DNA from: Anomaloglossus baeobatrachus
Taxonomy: Eukaryota > Chordata > Amphibia > Anura > Aromobatidae
Direction of reading: 5' to 3'
DNA: 64,000 nt
Assembly: GCF_048569485.1 (NCBI RefSeq)
Contig: NC_134354.1
Coordinates: 402,280,185 to 402,344,184 of the forward strand
In this document: one piece after another, positions 39,896-52,190 of the stretch
How the letters are laid out: every line of letters begins with the position of its first letter
Numbering within the stretch: position 1 is the stretch's first letter
The notes under the pieces: generated by a model
Databases searched by the model: none
The model's input: only the letters and a program-made list of their open reading frames with translations
Told to the model about the DNA's origin: nothing
Position numbers and translations under genes: made by a program

Positions 39896-40275
39896 ATCAC
39901 ACAGGATAGGATTAGATACACGGCTCTGCAGACAGTATCACACAGGACAGGATTAGATACATGGCTCAGCAGACAGCATCACACAGGACAGGATTAGATA
40001 CATGGCTCAGCAGACAGCATCACACAGGACAGGATTAGATACAGGGCTCAGCAGACAGCATCACACAGGATAGGATTAGATACACAGTTGTGCAGACAGT
40101 ATTATACAGGATAGGATTAGATACACAGCCCTGCAGACAGTATCACACAGGAGAGTATTAGATACACGGCTCAGCAGACAGTATCACACCGGACATGATT
40201 AGATACACAGCTCAGCAGACATCACACAGGATAGGATTAGATACACAACCCTGCAGACAGTATCACCGGTACACA
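39896..40275. repeat. 41-bp tandem array (about 9 units)
   Basis: The unit contains CACACAGGATAGGATTAGAT and GGCTCTGCAGACAG with a few percent variation. The related element at 50 kb has only one unit, so the array grew in this copy. It is followed at 40315-40445 by a 35-bp unit with GATAGGGACCTTGTGCCACA, about four copies. Confidence 0.88.
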
Positions 40276-41017
40276 CAGGTACTCACATGCAGTGGCGCAC
40301 GCACACACACACTCAACCCTGATGGGGACCTTGTGCCACACACACAATCACCCCTGATAGGGACCTTGTGCCACACACACAATCACCCCTGATAGGGACC
40401 TTGTGCCACACACACAATCACCCCTGATAGGGACCTTGTGCCACACACACACACACAATCACACACAGCGGGCAGAGCGGGGACTTGGGAGAACGGAGGG
40501 AGGGGGGTGTCATTGGAGACTGTAATGGCGTGGGGGGGGGGGGGGGGAGGGGCAGCGGCAGTAGCTGAGGCAGAGCAGGGGCTGGGGAGAACGGAGGGAT
40601 GGGATGTCATCGGAGACAGTAACGAGGGGAGGGAAGGCGGCCCGTACTCACACATCCCGGCGGTTGACAGGGGTAAAGTGGAGCAAACAGCACACGCTGT
40701 GAGCTCCACAATAATGGCGCTGAACTCCTCCCTCTGTTGTGTTCTGGACAGCCCAGGGGGCGCATCCAGTTCACAGCAGACGCCCACTGTAACGTACTTC
40801 ATGGGGTCGGAGCCCGACTATCAGTCTATGCACAGGGGCTGCCATAAAGGAAGGAGTTGCTGTCGTTACACACACGGCAAATCCAGCATGGCAGCCCCCA
40901 GTAAAATAAGAATTAAATAAAAACTAAATAAGCTGCGATTTTCATTTTGTATTAGAAATATTTTATTTCATAATCACTATTTTTAATACAAAAATAAAAA
41001 ACCGCGATACCTTCCCT

Positions 41018-41825
41018 TTAAGTACATGAATTTTCAACTGCGTGGATGCTACATAAAATAGTGGTACTTAGCAAATAGTTTGCTAAAACATTATAGACCC
41101 ATCAGCTAACAAAACAGTTTAAATTTGTGGGTGCAAGCCCTGAAGAGGCAAATCTGTTAGTGTAGATTCCCACGTACAGGGGTTCACCTTGTGATCAGAA
41201 GATAAACTGATCAAAGCTTACAGGACTAGGTACCTTAATATAAGTATAGTCTACAGTGTGTCCACTGCCATCAACTTGAGACCGGTGGCAGCTATAGGCA
41301 TAGAAGTGGTGTCTAGGCATAGTAAAGTATGTAACTCCGTTTTTTCCACCAGATTGTGCTATAGGTGGTTTCATTTCATCTTCAGGATGTAGATAGCTGT
41401 GAATACAGGGGTTGAGGATGGAGCCGCCGGCTCCTTCTTCCATCAGTGTGTGACTGACACAGCAGATGCGAATATGTCACTTCATTGCATCTGCTGTGCA
41501 GAGAGGCTGCACTGGAGACCAGAGCAGAACATCGGGGGACCGGGAGTGAGATGTGTGGCTGTATATAGGAGGGCTATGTAGAGCTCATACCGAATATAGG
41601 GAGGCTATGAGAGGGCTCATACCATATATAGAGGGTTAAGTGTGGACTCCTACTGTATATGGGTAGCCTACTTGGGAGCTTAACCTGTATATATAGGGAG
41701 CCTTACACTGTGTATAAGAATACTTAGGGCTATACAGTGACATGTTTCACACAAAAAAAGCTCTCCCAAAAGTTGCGACAATATCTGTGCAACTTGCCAT
41801 CATGTGATTTTAGAACACACACACA

Positions 41826-41870
<45 letters not shown>

Positions 41871-42250
41871 ACATTTTGAAGTGTTGCGGTTGCAATACCA
41901 CAGCAAACCATTAGAGGCAATGTCACACTGATTTCAATATAGCTTGACATAAGTGTCAAAGATGTTATTACCCCTTAGTTTTATTGTGGCCCTTAGGCAT
42001 CCCTGTTTTAGGTTAAAGTCTTATTTATGTTAAAAGTATTAATTTTAAGAATCTGTTTCTCCATTATCTTAATTTGTTATGGATGCCTCATTTGGCAATG
42101 GAATGGTGCAAAAGACAAAATAGGCTATATTCACATAGAATACTTTTTTTGTGCAAAAATGGAATTCATGCACCCAAACTCTTACTTAACAAATCCCATC
42201 CAGTTCAAGTCTCCAACATAAAACCACAAGACAAATTTGGGGGGGAAGAA
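41018..42250. other. Intergenic DNA with (TA)n and a degenerate ladder
   Basis: A TA microsatellite lies at 41827-41868. At 41570-41720 there are loose repeats with GGAGGCTATG and ATATAGG, similar in style to 10.9-11.0 kb. No gene seen. Confidence 0.45.
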
Positions 42251-43364
42251 AGCTTGTTTTATTTATTTTTAACCAATTTTTTTTGTTACTTGAAATTTAT
42301 AAGCCAATTCAATTTGGGCATTTTGAAACAGAACTATGGAGTAGAGGGAATACGTAAACCTAATTATATGCCAATTATTTTTCTCCATAGTTCGTATAAC
42401 TATAAATGCTGCTGACACATTCTTCATGTATAAATAGATGAATTTTACATACAAGTCACATTGTAACAATTTCCAAAATAAGTGAATACAGCACAGCAGT
42501 ATTCAAGAAATGCTTGCCCATTACAAATAAACAGGAAAAAATAAATCCAGATTGCTAAATCATTTGATGCTTGCTCTTGGGATGGAAATGTACTTTGCTA
42601 TTAAAGCAGTCTTAGCAGTACTGATTAGCAGACAGCCGTCTGCCATTGAAATGTAAGATTGTCAGTATTAAAGCTTTACAGTGCGCATACTCTTACAGGA
42701 ACAAAAAGCACGTCTCATGAAACACAATTTACTGCAAAATTGGGTCACACTTTCATAGCACTATTACACGTAAAGAAGTCCCTAATGTGGAGGCAGTCAA
42801 CTAGCAGCTAACGTGCCATTCTACATCTTCTCAGGCCATTGGAATTTATTTTTCTATTAAAAATAAAAAAAAAAAGTTATGGATTGCACAGTAAACTGTC
42901 TCCATTGCAGAATTAAAAATGGACTATGAGATAAACGGAGTCTAAGTGCAATACAGAAGGTACAAAGAATAAAAAGTGCAAGAAGTGCCACATTTGTAGG
43001 CACAATTACTTGGTTAACTATTTCCAATTAAAGCATTGTAAATGTAATACTGTTGCCACTTTTAAAAATACAAATCAGTCTCAGCCATGTAAGGGTATGG
43101 GTACACGATCAGTGTTACCAGCATTTTGGAAGCAGAGTATTTTTGCTGCATCCAAAACACTGACAATATGGATCGTGTACACAGACCCCAAGAAAACCCT
43201 TTGACCTGGCACAGTGCGTTTCCCATTAGATCGCTTCCTGTTTTGAATAAGAACCATACAAAAAAAATTTCCAGTCATAACTCTGCAATGGACACATTTC
43301 AGGATCAAGCCCCAGATTCATCATTTGCACTTGTTTTTAGTTTTTTTTCCCCCCTTTTGAGTTA

Positions 43365-43468
43365 GGCCCTGTGCGCACACTGCATTTTTACCCGCATGAG
43401 ATATTGGTGCGTTTTGTGAACGCAAGTGCGCTAATCTTTCAGACTCGAAATTTCTTACGCACAGGGCC
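43365..43468. mobile_element. Short MITE with TTA duplication
   Basis: GGCCCTGTGCGCACACTGC and the inverted GCACAGGGCC bound 104 bp with TTA on both sides. Harbinger-like. Confidence 0.65.
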
Positions 43469-43658
43469 TTAATGTCATTTCTTGCACCAAATTCTTAAAA
43501 ACTGCATGTGGGTTGATGACTTTTGCACACAAACCTCAAAAGGTTTTATTTGCAAAAAGTTGCATACTTTAGAATTTCTAAAAATGTCACATTAAATTTC
43601 AGATTTTACAGGACTGGAGTAGACTAATGCAATATTTTGAAAAGTCTCATCTGAATTA

Positions 43659-43846
43659 GGTCTCTTTCACATCTCCATGCAAATCACTCAGATCGCAATG
43701 CAGACTGGCTGCGGCTCTCCCGTCCTGAGCCTGACGGCTGCAGATATTTCTATGACGCTATCACACTCCAGTCAGGAGAGACGTGGCCAATCTGTGCACT
43801 GTGATCCAACATCAGACTGAATTGCATTGATGTGGGAGAGAGCCTT
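43659..43846. mobile_element. Short MITE-like repeat
   Basis: GGTCTCTTTCACATCTCC on the left and GGGAGAGAGCC on the right are weakly inverted, with TTA before. Non-coding. Confidence 0.4.
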
Positions 43847-44399
43847 TAAAAGGTGTAAACAAAGTCACTATTAAAACCATTTCTGCGAACTGGGGGAGGG
43901 GGGCACAATGATGAACTGAGGCCTGCCCAAGCATGTATATTACAATTCACAGTCCACATATATAAAACATGTTACAAAGTCTTTTGTAAACTGACATGAT
44001 CCGGTAAAAGACATTTAGCATAATTGTGGATATAACTGGACAATATAACGCAAAGTGCTATTCTCACATGTGAAATTACAGTCCATCAAACCTCAAATAT
44101 TCTAGAAGGATATCAATTTTAGACAAGCAGTTATTTCAAAGGAATGTCCAGTCTTTTGATAACAGGAATCCAAGTTGTCAAAGAGGTAAGGCAGTTGTTG
44201 AAAGTATAAGAGCATTCAAGTTGGGCTTTGTGTTATTCCACCTTCACAAATGTAATAAAAAAAAAAAATTCATAGGATCAAAAATCCAAAATTTGGATAA
44301 TGGAATACTCCCAAGTAATGGAATGAAGGCCCACACAGTGCAATTCATGTTTAGTTCATGCAATCTGAGCAACATTTCATATATACTCATTTACTATAA

Positions 44400-46439
44400 C
44401 ATCTATTTACAGCTTTGAGGCAGAGCAGTGGGAGTACTCGGCCTACAAAATAGAAAAATACATCTATTTATACAAAAACAATGTGTTGCCATCAGATCTG
44501 AGCAGCTGTTTTGTTTAGTTTTTTTTTTTTTTAGTTTTTTTAATTTTATATGTATAAAATAATTAAATGCTTCATTTGCACCAATCCCACTACAGAACCA
44601 GTTACAATTGATAACACGAGAACGTGTATGTATTTATACTGGCACTTTGTGCAAAGGCTACGGACACACACACACTGTGTTCTCTTAACAAAATATTCAA
44701 TATTTGAAGCCATGGCTTATGCATGACTACATTCAGCAGTTTGTACTAAAAAATACTTTATCTCCGCAGACTTTCCTGCTTTCATTTACATATGCTACAA
44801 CTTTTACAGGTATTTACAGAACTGTTAAATTCTGGTAACTATAAGCTAGCCTAAAGATAATTGCAGAGTAGCAACAAAGGCCATCACTGTAAGGGTGGGG
44901 GAGGGGGAGACAGGAAAACAAGTTATAGGTCTCTCACAATTACACTGAAAAAAAATATGGGTAATCAAAACTGGGATTTCAGGATGGTTATAAAGACGCA
45001 CATCATTATGCTGTCCATACCGCACATACTGAAATCAGAGCCAGCTGTAAAACGTGGGGTGGGGGTAATTCAGCTAAATTTTACACCGATTTCTAGAAAA
45101 TCTTTTGGCTAGTGGTCACCGCTCCACAAACTCCTACCCGTTTTTAGAGAAATGGTAAGACTAATACAAAGATTAAATGGATTTGATACATCCCGTCAAC
45201 CCGCCTCTGAGTTTATTGGAAGAATGAATGTCTCAACATTAGAAATGCTAAAACGAGCCCTAAACCTGAAAAACAGACCAATATCACTATAAAAATACAT
45301 CAATAGATCATATTAGCAACACTGTGCTTATATGGTCTATTTCAGGTTCAGCACTCTTTCATTAATTTAAAAATGACAGAAAATAAAATTGTTTGCATGT
45401 ATTGGATATAGTAAATAAAGTGACAGTCTCCAAAGACACACAACCAACATGGGTGTTCATTAAAAAGGAGGAAACTGGGATGGTGGTGCAAAAGCAGTAA
45501 TGAGAGAGCACTACCATGCTCAGTACAACAAATGAGCAGGTCGGACACTTGGATGGGCTTCTGTACCAAGTATAATGGAAGTCAATGGGAAACTAGCAAT
45601 GCTTACATTTTCAATGGACTTCCATTATACTCTATACACAAGCCGAGCCCGTCCAAGTGTCTGACCTTCTTGTTTTGAGTACTGAACACCTAAGCATGTT
45701 AGTGCTCGCTCATCACTAGTAGTGAGAGGTACTAAAAAGAGGGGGAAGGTGGTACAACCAGAATGAGGGATGGCACGATAAATAGAAATGAGGGGAAAAA
45801 AAAAAAAAAAAAAATATATAACTTTGGCAGTGCAAACATGCAGTTCAATTGGCACATATTCAAATAGACTCATACTTGCTCAGCAGACAAGTGATGGCAG
45901 GACAAGCCTAAAACTGGAGAGGGGAAGAGACAGCCATGGTTTGAAAATGTAAGTCACATTGACGTGGATAGGCAAGATTAATCCTTTTATACTAGATTAA
46001 TACAACCTATACAAATGAGAAAAGAAAAAAAAAAAAAATTTGATTTAAAGTCATCCCTGCAGACCCTACAGAATATGCAAAACAGTGAAGCTCATATGAA
46101 GGCTAGCTGGGCAGTGCTACTCATTCCCTGCCAGCGTTCCATGGATTCACAGTTTTATGTCAAGTGCAAAGTATTGCATGAACATAGATTGAGTAGACTA
46201 ACAAGTTCATTGAGATATGCTCAAAATATGCTGAAGAAAAAAATAAAAAAAGTGCATCCCATGCAGAAGTCTTCACAGAAGTTTCTCCAGATCGTTCAGT
46301 CTTGCTCCGAGCTTAGGCAGAGCAAGTCCATATTCGTTTATGTGCCTAATGATACAATAGAAAAATACAAATAGAAGTGACAGTCTTTATGCTACTCTGC
46401 AATTGTCTGTAAATGCTGTACTGATTTGGTCCAAGCTGC
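44400..46439 (-). other. PNRC2: Putative PNRC2 3' UTR and downstream DNA
   Basis: A stretch with few repeats, directly downstream of the PNRC2 stop. Minus-strand AATAAA signals exist at 45217-45212, and further away near 43550 and 42850. A hAT-derived MITE lies at about 45497-45719. The true 3' end is undetermined. Confidence 0.4.
45497..45719. mobile_element. hAT MITE with GAGCGAGCACTA-type ends
   Basis: Left AGAGAGCACTACCATGCTCA and right TAGTGCTCGCTCATCACTA are inverted, with a second inverted pair GTCGGACACTTGG / CCAAGTGTCTGAC inside. These ends are the same family as the 53 kb minisatellite unit. The target duplication is not clear. Confidence 0.65.
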
Positions 46440-46838
46440 TCAGGCCTGGACCTTCAGCAGCGTTTTAAGCTGGAAGGACATAAACTCTTTATCGGCAGGA
46501 TTACAAGACAAATGTACCCAGTGGCTTGGAGGTTTTGGAAGAACACTTGGTGATGGTGGCTCACTAAATTTGGCACCAGCATAATTCTGGTTATTCAAGA
46601 GGTTATTGGATCCATATAAACCAGAATTCCAGTTCTGGTTTGAAGACCGGTTATTATTGTTGATGCCCCTGTTCTGCATGGCCTGCCATGCCAGTCCAGC
46701 TTGACCACGACCTCTGTCTTTACTATGAGACGTATTCAGGTTATTGTTGCGTTCTAATAATGTCTGCCGGTTGTTCTGTTTGCCAACACTAGGTCTGTGC
46801 TGATGAACAGGAATGTTGCATCGTTCACCTCCACCCAT
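46440..46838 (-). CDS. PNRC2: PNRC2, proline-rich nuclear receptor coactivator 2
   Basis: 132 codons, all in one exon. In mammals PNRC2 bridges DCP1A and UPF1 to bring decapping to nonsense-mediated decay targets, and coactivates nuclear receptors. The start GAAG-ATG-G at 46838 has A at -3 and G at +4. The N-terminus [10 protein letters not shown] matches the human protein as I recall it, as does AWQAMQN (residues 50-56). The SH3/DCP1A-binding segment [13 protein letters not shown] is at residues 92-104 and the LKTLL nuclear-receptor box at 124-128. The middle is more divergent and the protein is some 7 residues shorter than the human one. The acceptor AG is at 46857-46858 and the stop TGA at 46440-46442. 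It faces SRSF10, as in mammals. Confidence 0.96.
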   Translation of the reverse strand: MGGGERCNIPVHQHRPSVGKQNNRQTLLERNNNLNTSHSKDRGRGQAGLAWQAMQNRGINNNNRSSNQNWNSGLYGSNNLLNNQNYAGAKFSEPPSPSVLPKPPSHWVHLSCNPADKEFMSFQLKTLLKVQA

Positions 46839-46856
46839 CTTCAAAATTTATGTCAC
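46839..46856 (-). other. PNRC2: PNRC2 exon 3, 5' UTR part
   Basis: The last 18 nt before the main ATG hold the stops of both upstream frames: TGA at 46855-46853 and TAA at 46850-46848. Confidence 0.8.
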
Positions 46857-47295
46857 CTAAAAAACAAGAAAATGGCCATGTCAGCATAAAAAAAAAAACA
46901 AAAAAAAAACCACACCATAAACAAAGTACAAATACACCATCTAATCTTATGGGATACTTCATCATGCCTGACCCTAGAGGTCACACCATGTAGAAATTGA
47001 GGCAACTTATGACAATTTTAAGTCATTATATATTTTAGCCTATATAACGCAGCATAGATCAATAAACGGGAGGTGGATGCATTCTGTATTTCCCATACAT
47101 CAGTTGTCTGCCATGACCAACTTCATCCAATACAGCTCCCCTACATTTCCCATCAGGTCTCTAGCTGTGCAGTGGCAGCCAGCGCTCAGCCTCATGACAA
47201 TACACTTGTGCTGTCGACGTCTAACCAAATGCAAGTGACAGATTAGTTCCATGTCTTTGTGAGGCAGTATCAGCCTGTCTTCTCCATCTGACTAA

Positions 47296-47654
47296 GGCTG
47301 CTTTCACACATCCGGTTTGAGCAGTGCAGCTCAATCAGACTGTGAAACCTATGCAACAGATGCGATGAAAACACCGCATCCTTTGCATACGGTTTTTTTT
47401 TTTGTTACATGCGGCCCGTCCGGTTTTTGCCGCATGCATAGGAAAATGCGCCGCATCGGCTGGATGCGGCGCGATGCGCTTTTTTTGCCGCACCAAAAAA
47501 CGTGCCAGGCAGCGTTCCATCCAGCCGCCGCATCGGCTAAATCTGCCGCATGCGACAAAAAACGGACCGATCGCAAGCCCATGCGGCACAAATGTTAGTC
47601 TATGCAAAAAAAAAAAAAAAAAAAAAAGGAAAAACCGGAGGTGTGAAAGCAGCC
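47296..47654. mobile_element. MITE in PNRC2 intron 2 (GGCTGCTTTCACAC ends)
   Basis: GGCTGCTTTCACACATCCGG and the inverted GGAGGTGTGAAAGCAGCC. The flanks are TAA and TCA. CCGCATCGGC/GCCGATGCGG repeats lie inside. Non-coding. Confidence 0.7.
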
Positions 47655-47965
47655 TCATGGACTCCTTCTGGAAAGCAGGGAAGAGAATTGTGACTCCCTA
47701 TCTCATAAGCAGATACTGGGATCTCAGCTCTCTGATATACCATATCAGTATGAGTCAGGGGAGCCATATAACCACAGCCAATCATTGCAGGATTTCACAT
47801 ACACTATAGTGCACCCTTGAATCTTAGAAGGCAGAAATGATAACTTCAGCAGTACCCAATATACAGAGTCACAAGGAGGAACGGAGCCAGATGGGATTTA
47901 ATAGGAGATGGTATCACTTTAGGCATTCTAACATAGGCTACAGCTAGTATTTCTTTGTTTCCTAA

Positions 47966-48806
47966 GGGTACCTTCACACTTTAGCGATGCAGCAGCGATC
48001 CGACCAGGTCAGGATCGCTGCTACATGGTCGCTGGTGAGCTGTCAAACAGGCAGATCTCACCAGCGACCAGCCCCCAGCCAGCAGCGACGTGCAAGCGAC
48101 GCTGCGCTTGCACGGAGCCGGCGTCTGGAAGCTGCGGACACTGGTAACTAAGGTAAACATCGGGTATGGTTACCCGATGTTTACATTAGTTACCAGCGCA
48201 CACCGCTTAGCTGTGTGCAGGGAGCAGGGAGCCGCGCACACTGAGCGCTGGCTCCTTGCTCTCCTAGCTACAGTACACATCGGGTTAATTAACCCGATGT
48301 GTACAGCAGCTACATGTGCAGAGAGCAGGGAGCCGCGCACACTGCTTAGCGCTGGCTCCTTGCTCTCCTAGCTACAGTACACATCGGGTTAATTAACCCG
48401 ATGTGTAATGCAGCTACATGTGCAGAGAGCCGGAGCCGGCAGCACAGGCAGCGTGAGAGCGGCGGAGGCTGGTAACTAAGGTAAATATCGGGTAACCACC
48501 TTGGTTACCCGATGTTTATCTTGGTTACAGCTTACCGCAGCTGCCAGACGCCGGCTCCTGCTCCCCTGCTCGCTTCATTCGTCGCTCTCTCGCTGTCACA
48601 CACAGCGATCTGTGTGTCACAGTGGGAGAGCGCCTTTGAAGAAAACGAACCAGGGCTGTGTGTAACGAGCAGCGATCTCGTAGCAGGGGCCAGATCGCTG
48701 CTCAGTGTCACACACAGCGAGATCGCTAATGAGGTCACTGCTGCGTCACAAAAAGCGTGACTCAGCAGCGATCTCGGCAGCGAGCTCGCTGTGTGTGAAG
48801 CACCCC
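47966..48806. mobile_element. Harbinger-like MITE with perfect TAA duplication and internal duplication
   Basis: GGGTACCTTCACACTTTAGC on the left and GTGTGTGAAGCACCCC on the right, with TAA on both sides. Inside, a block of about 120 bp with ACATCGGGTTAATTAACCCG (itself a palindrome) occurs twice in tandem (about 48240-48300 and 48355-48410). Non-coding, in PNRC2 intron 2. Confidence 0.78.
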
Positions 48807-49261
48807 TAACAACCACTTATTTTATGTTGGGGCGGCAAATGATTCTCCATGTTAGTACAATTACTCAGATACCAAAAGGTATTTTAACAACTAAATAATC
48901 ATTGTAAACATCTCTAAGTTATTACAATGGGATGGGGTAGTACTCCCAGTAAATGAGTATTCAGCACTCCTGATATGAAATGGGACTGATTCCTGTAGAA
49001 GTGGTACCATTTCTCCAGGGATCAGCTCCATTTCCATGCACATATTGACTCATTTCTACCGCACCAAAGGTCTACTAATAATTAGATCTCGCTCATCAAT
49101 CATGTATTGCTGTGCTCAGAAATGTCCGATCCATCAAAATATAAAATTAATCTGATCAGTACACATCGTATTAAACGTTAAAAACGCAGTAACAGGAGAG
49201 CAAAACATGCATTATCCAAAAATTGTATAATGAAGAAAAATGCCAGCACAAGACAAAAAAA

Positions 49262-49262
49262 A

Positions 49263-49293
<31 letters not shown>

Positions 49294-49294
49294 A
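49262..49294. repeat. (AAAT)n microsatellite
   Basis: About eight AAAT units; a second shorter tract lies at 49508-49531. In PNRC2 intron 2. Confidence 0.85.
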
Positions 49295-49888
49295 ATATTA
49301 TTAAGTCACTGAGCCTCAGATCCCGAAAAATTACAACACTGCAGGTCTTGGGAAATCGCAAATTTGTATTTTATTTATTTTTTTTTTTTTAAATACAAAT
49401 CTTCTGAATTTGTTTTTTCCGCTATTTAGATAAAGTTAAACTACATGTTGGTTATCTACGAACTTGTACTGACCTGGGGAATCATATTGCAGAGTCAAAA
49501 ACAAGAAAAAATAAATAAATAAATAAATAAAAAACACCTACACTATCACATGTGAATGAACCCTTACATAGCTGTCAATGCACTGTGCCAACATTAACGT
49601 TATACTGGCTATGAAGCTCTGTCGAATTGATGGCACAATAAAAGTGAGGAAAATAAATCAGAATTAGTTTTATTTGTAACGAGCACAGAAGTGTTACACT
49701 TAATCATCTCAGAGTAAATGAAATGTAATAATTCGTGAAACCTGTTTATATATTTATGTTCTTAGGTTTCTATTAAATTTGTATTCTGGTAGGAGCAGTT
49801 CACCTTGAGGTAGTGAGTGAGTGTTTTTCAATTAGAAAATGTAATTTATACATAACACATCTGTAGGTGATATATCTATTTTCTTTAA

Positions 49889-51052
49889 AGGGAAGGGGTC
49901 GTCCAAAAGAAAAAAAAAAAAAAAATCAATAACTGAAAAAAATGTAAAGTATTAATGTTTTGTTTAAATATTATTTGTTTAATTGAGCAAAATATAAAAA
50001 AAAAATTAAAATTAAATTTTGAGATTTTCCACTGTTAAACACTAGGGGGAGCTGTTGCTGAAATCCTACAGAAATCCCACTGTAGAAATAGCCTGGATTA
50101 CAGCTGCAGTAAAAGTGGGCAGAATCTGCTCTCCTTTGTGTGATGTCACCTCCCCCTCCCAATCTGGGTGTTTCCAAGGGATAACAGGGAATGATATGTA
50201 GGGACACAGTGCGGAGCCATTTTGTTGGTGACCAGAAATGTCTAAAAGTGTCACCAAGGACGAGTATCACAAAGGACAGGATTAGATACACAGCTCTGCA
50301 GACAGTATCATCGGTACACACAGGCCAAACAGGTGGGGGGGGGGGGGGGGTGTTGAGCGAGCGCGGAGTGATATTGGAGACTGTCGCAGCGGCGGTGGTG
50401 GGGAGGGGCGCCGGTACTCACATGCAGAGACACACACGGCGCGGGGACTGGGTAGAGCGGAGGAAGGGGGTGTTATTGGAGACGGTAATGGAGAGGGGGA
50501 GGCAGTGGTAGTGGGGGGTGTCTTTGGAGACAGACAGAAACGGCGGGAGGGGCGACGGCAGCAGTAGGGGAGGGGGGGTGAGCGCGCAAGGGTGGGTAGA
50601 GTGGAGGAAGGGGGATGTCATTGGATACGGTAACGGGGGTGGGGGGGGGGGGGGAAGATAGGGGAGGCGGCCCTGCACCCCGAACTCACACATCCCAGCG
50701 GTTGACAGGGGAGGGGTAAAGTGGAGCAAAACAGCATACGCCATGAGATCCACAATGATGGCGCCTCCCTCTGCCGTGATCTGGACAGCCCAGGGGGGAC
50801 ATCCAGGTCACAGCAGACGCCTACTCTAACGTTACTAAGTGGGGTCGGATCCCGACCACTGTTCTCTATGCACAGGGGCTGCCATAAAAGGAGTGAGTAA
50901 CTGTCGTTACACACAGCAAATCCATCATTGCAGCCCCCAGTAAAATTACAAATAAAAACTAAATAAGCAGTGATTTTAATTTTGTATTAAATATACTTGA
51001 TTTCATAATCACTAGTTTTAATACAAAAATAAAAAAACGCAACACCCTTCTT
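49889..51052. mobile_element. TTAA-type (Kolobok-like) non-autonomous element, uninterrupted copy
   Basis: Starts TTAA-AGGGAAGGGG at 49885 and ends CCCTTCTT near 51052. It shares TTTTCCACTGTTAAACACTA, GTGGGCAGAATCTGCTCTCC and GTGACCAGAAATGTCTAAA with the element around the intact DIRS. G-runs of 15 or more occur at 50335 and 50637. It lies in PNRC2 intron 2. Confidence 0.7.
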
Positions 51053-51249
51053 TATGTATGGTCATTACTCCCAAAAAGAAACAAACCACCACAAGTATGA
51101 TTTACATAGTACCAGGCACTAGTGGTATAGCCAAGTACAGGAAGAGAAGGGTGACGACACTGGAGGAACAATCTCCAGTACAGCGTTACTAATAAATTAC
51201 CCTATCCCCGTCCGCCATAACCTCTCCGTAGACAGTCTCGAGTATTTAC

Positions 51250-51439
51250 CTTGCAGCAGATCCGTCTATTGCCTCCACTCCTTTTCTCGATCTCAGATGC
51301 GATAAGGACTGTGTTACCCTCGGTGATCCACACTTCCACTTGCCAGACTGGTTTTTCATGGGCCAGTAAAGATCCAAAACCAACATGAATCCCCTTGGCA
51401 GAAAGCTGCTGGGGATATTGAGAACTGAAGTCTATACAG
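51250..51439 (-). other. PNRC2: PNRC2 exon 2 (5' leader exon, 190 nt) with two open frames
   Basis: Acceptor TTTAAAACAG at 51449-51440 and donor AAG|GTAAAT at 51249. One frame is open through all 63 codons (ending GGNRRICCK) and through the upstream exon's last 20 or so codons, but has no ATG. A second frame starts at the leader's first ATG (51386), encodes 46 residues (MLVLDLYWPMKNQSGKWK to DGSAAR) and stops across the exon 2/3 junction. Both stops lie within 15 nt of the main ATG. The exon is inferred from splice sites, not seen in a transcript. Confidence 0.65.
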
Positions 51440-52004
51440 CTGTTTTAAAAAAGAAGAAAAACAAAACGTCATCAATAAGGAGGAGGAGCGAGGGGCAGTG
51501 TACACAATACAGGCACAGAATGCCACCATGAACTAAGCCAACAGCCGGGCTCTCCCGACCACCCATATACAGCACGGACAAAACATCTGCTGTCACTTTA
51601 AGAGAAAACAAACAAAGATGGTTCCACCTGGGTAGACAGTGACCACGTAGCCTGCTCAGCTGTATGACTGTTTGGGGTAAAGCTGTGACCCTTATGTATA
51701 TGCTGTATATGTATATACCAGCAACAATGTATAAAAATAAAACAAAAACAGGAGAAGAAAAAAAACAAAAAAAAAAAACCCCTACACAACCCACCATGAG
51801 TGTCTATAAATGGCATTTCCCGCCCCGCCCTCTATCAGCTCCCAGCACAACAATGGGGCACACAGCTCCCAATAAGCCGGTGGCCCCCGGGGTCCCGTTA
51901 GGGAAGTTCGGGCTGAAAGCTGAGGGTGACGTAAGCGACGCAGGGGAACAAAGAAGTAGAGCGCAGCCAGCTGAACATGGCGACCGAGGAAGGCAGGAAC
52001 TTAC

Positions 52005-52190
52005 CAAGACTTCTTCCACAACAGCAGCGGCTCCTCGCCTGTGTCCCCTCTGTGGTGACGCCCCACTGCCGCTCACTCTCGGTACCGGTTCAGTAGCTCC
52101 ACAGTACGGTGCAGGTTCCGCTCAGCTCCTCTCACTCGCCCTCTTCACGTCCAACTCACAACTCTCTGCGCGACCTTCCCAGCTAAGTAA
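52005..52190 (-). other. PNRC2: PNRC2 exon 1 (non-coding)
   Basis: GC-rich sequence ending AAGTCTTG|GTAAGT, a strong donor at 52004-51999. It contains no ATG on the minus strand. The 5' limit is approximate. Confidence 0.6.

Larger units (their letters stand above)
33439..41017. mobile_element. TTAA-type (Kolobok-like) non-autonomous element split by a DIRS insertion
   Basis: The left end AAAGGGAAGGTAT and right end ATACCTTCCCT are inverted, with TTAA after the right end. It is a longer relative of 49889-51052. Its own length, without the DIRS, is about 1.5 kb. It contains a 41-bp tandem array, a 35-bp short array and G-rich sequence. The AGGG end and TTAA target suggest Kolobok; piggyBac is the alternative. 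No transposase. Confidence 0.7.

Noticed and set aside
46015-46374. 119-codon plus-strand frame with many lysines
   Set aside because: It is antisense to the probable PNRC2 3' UTR, has no recognisable domain, and its start is a poly-A run.
47335-47809. Overlapping frames on both strands in PNRC2 intron 2
   Set aside because: They lie in a palindromic MITE, which produces mirrored frames; no protein family is recognisable.
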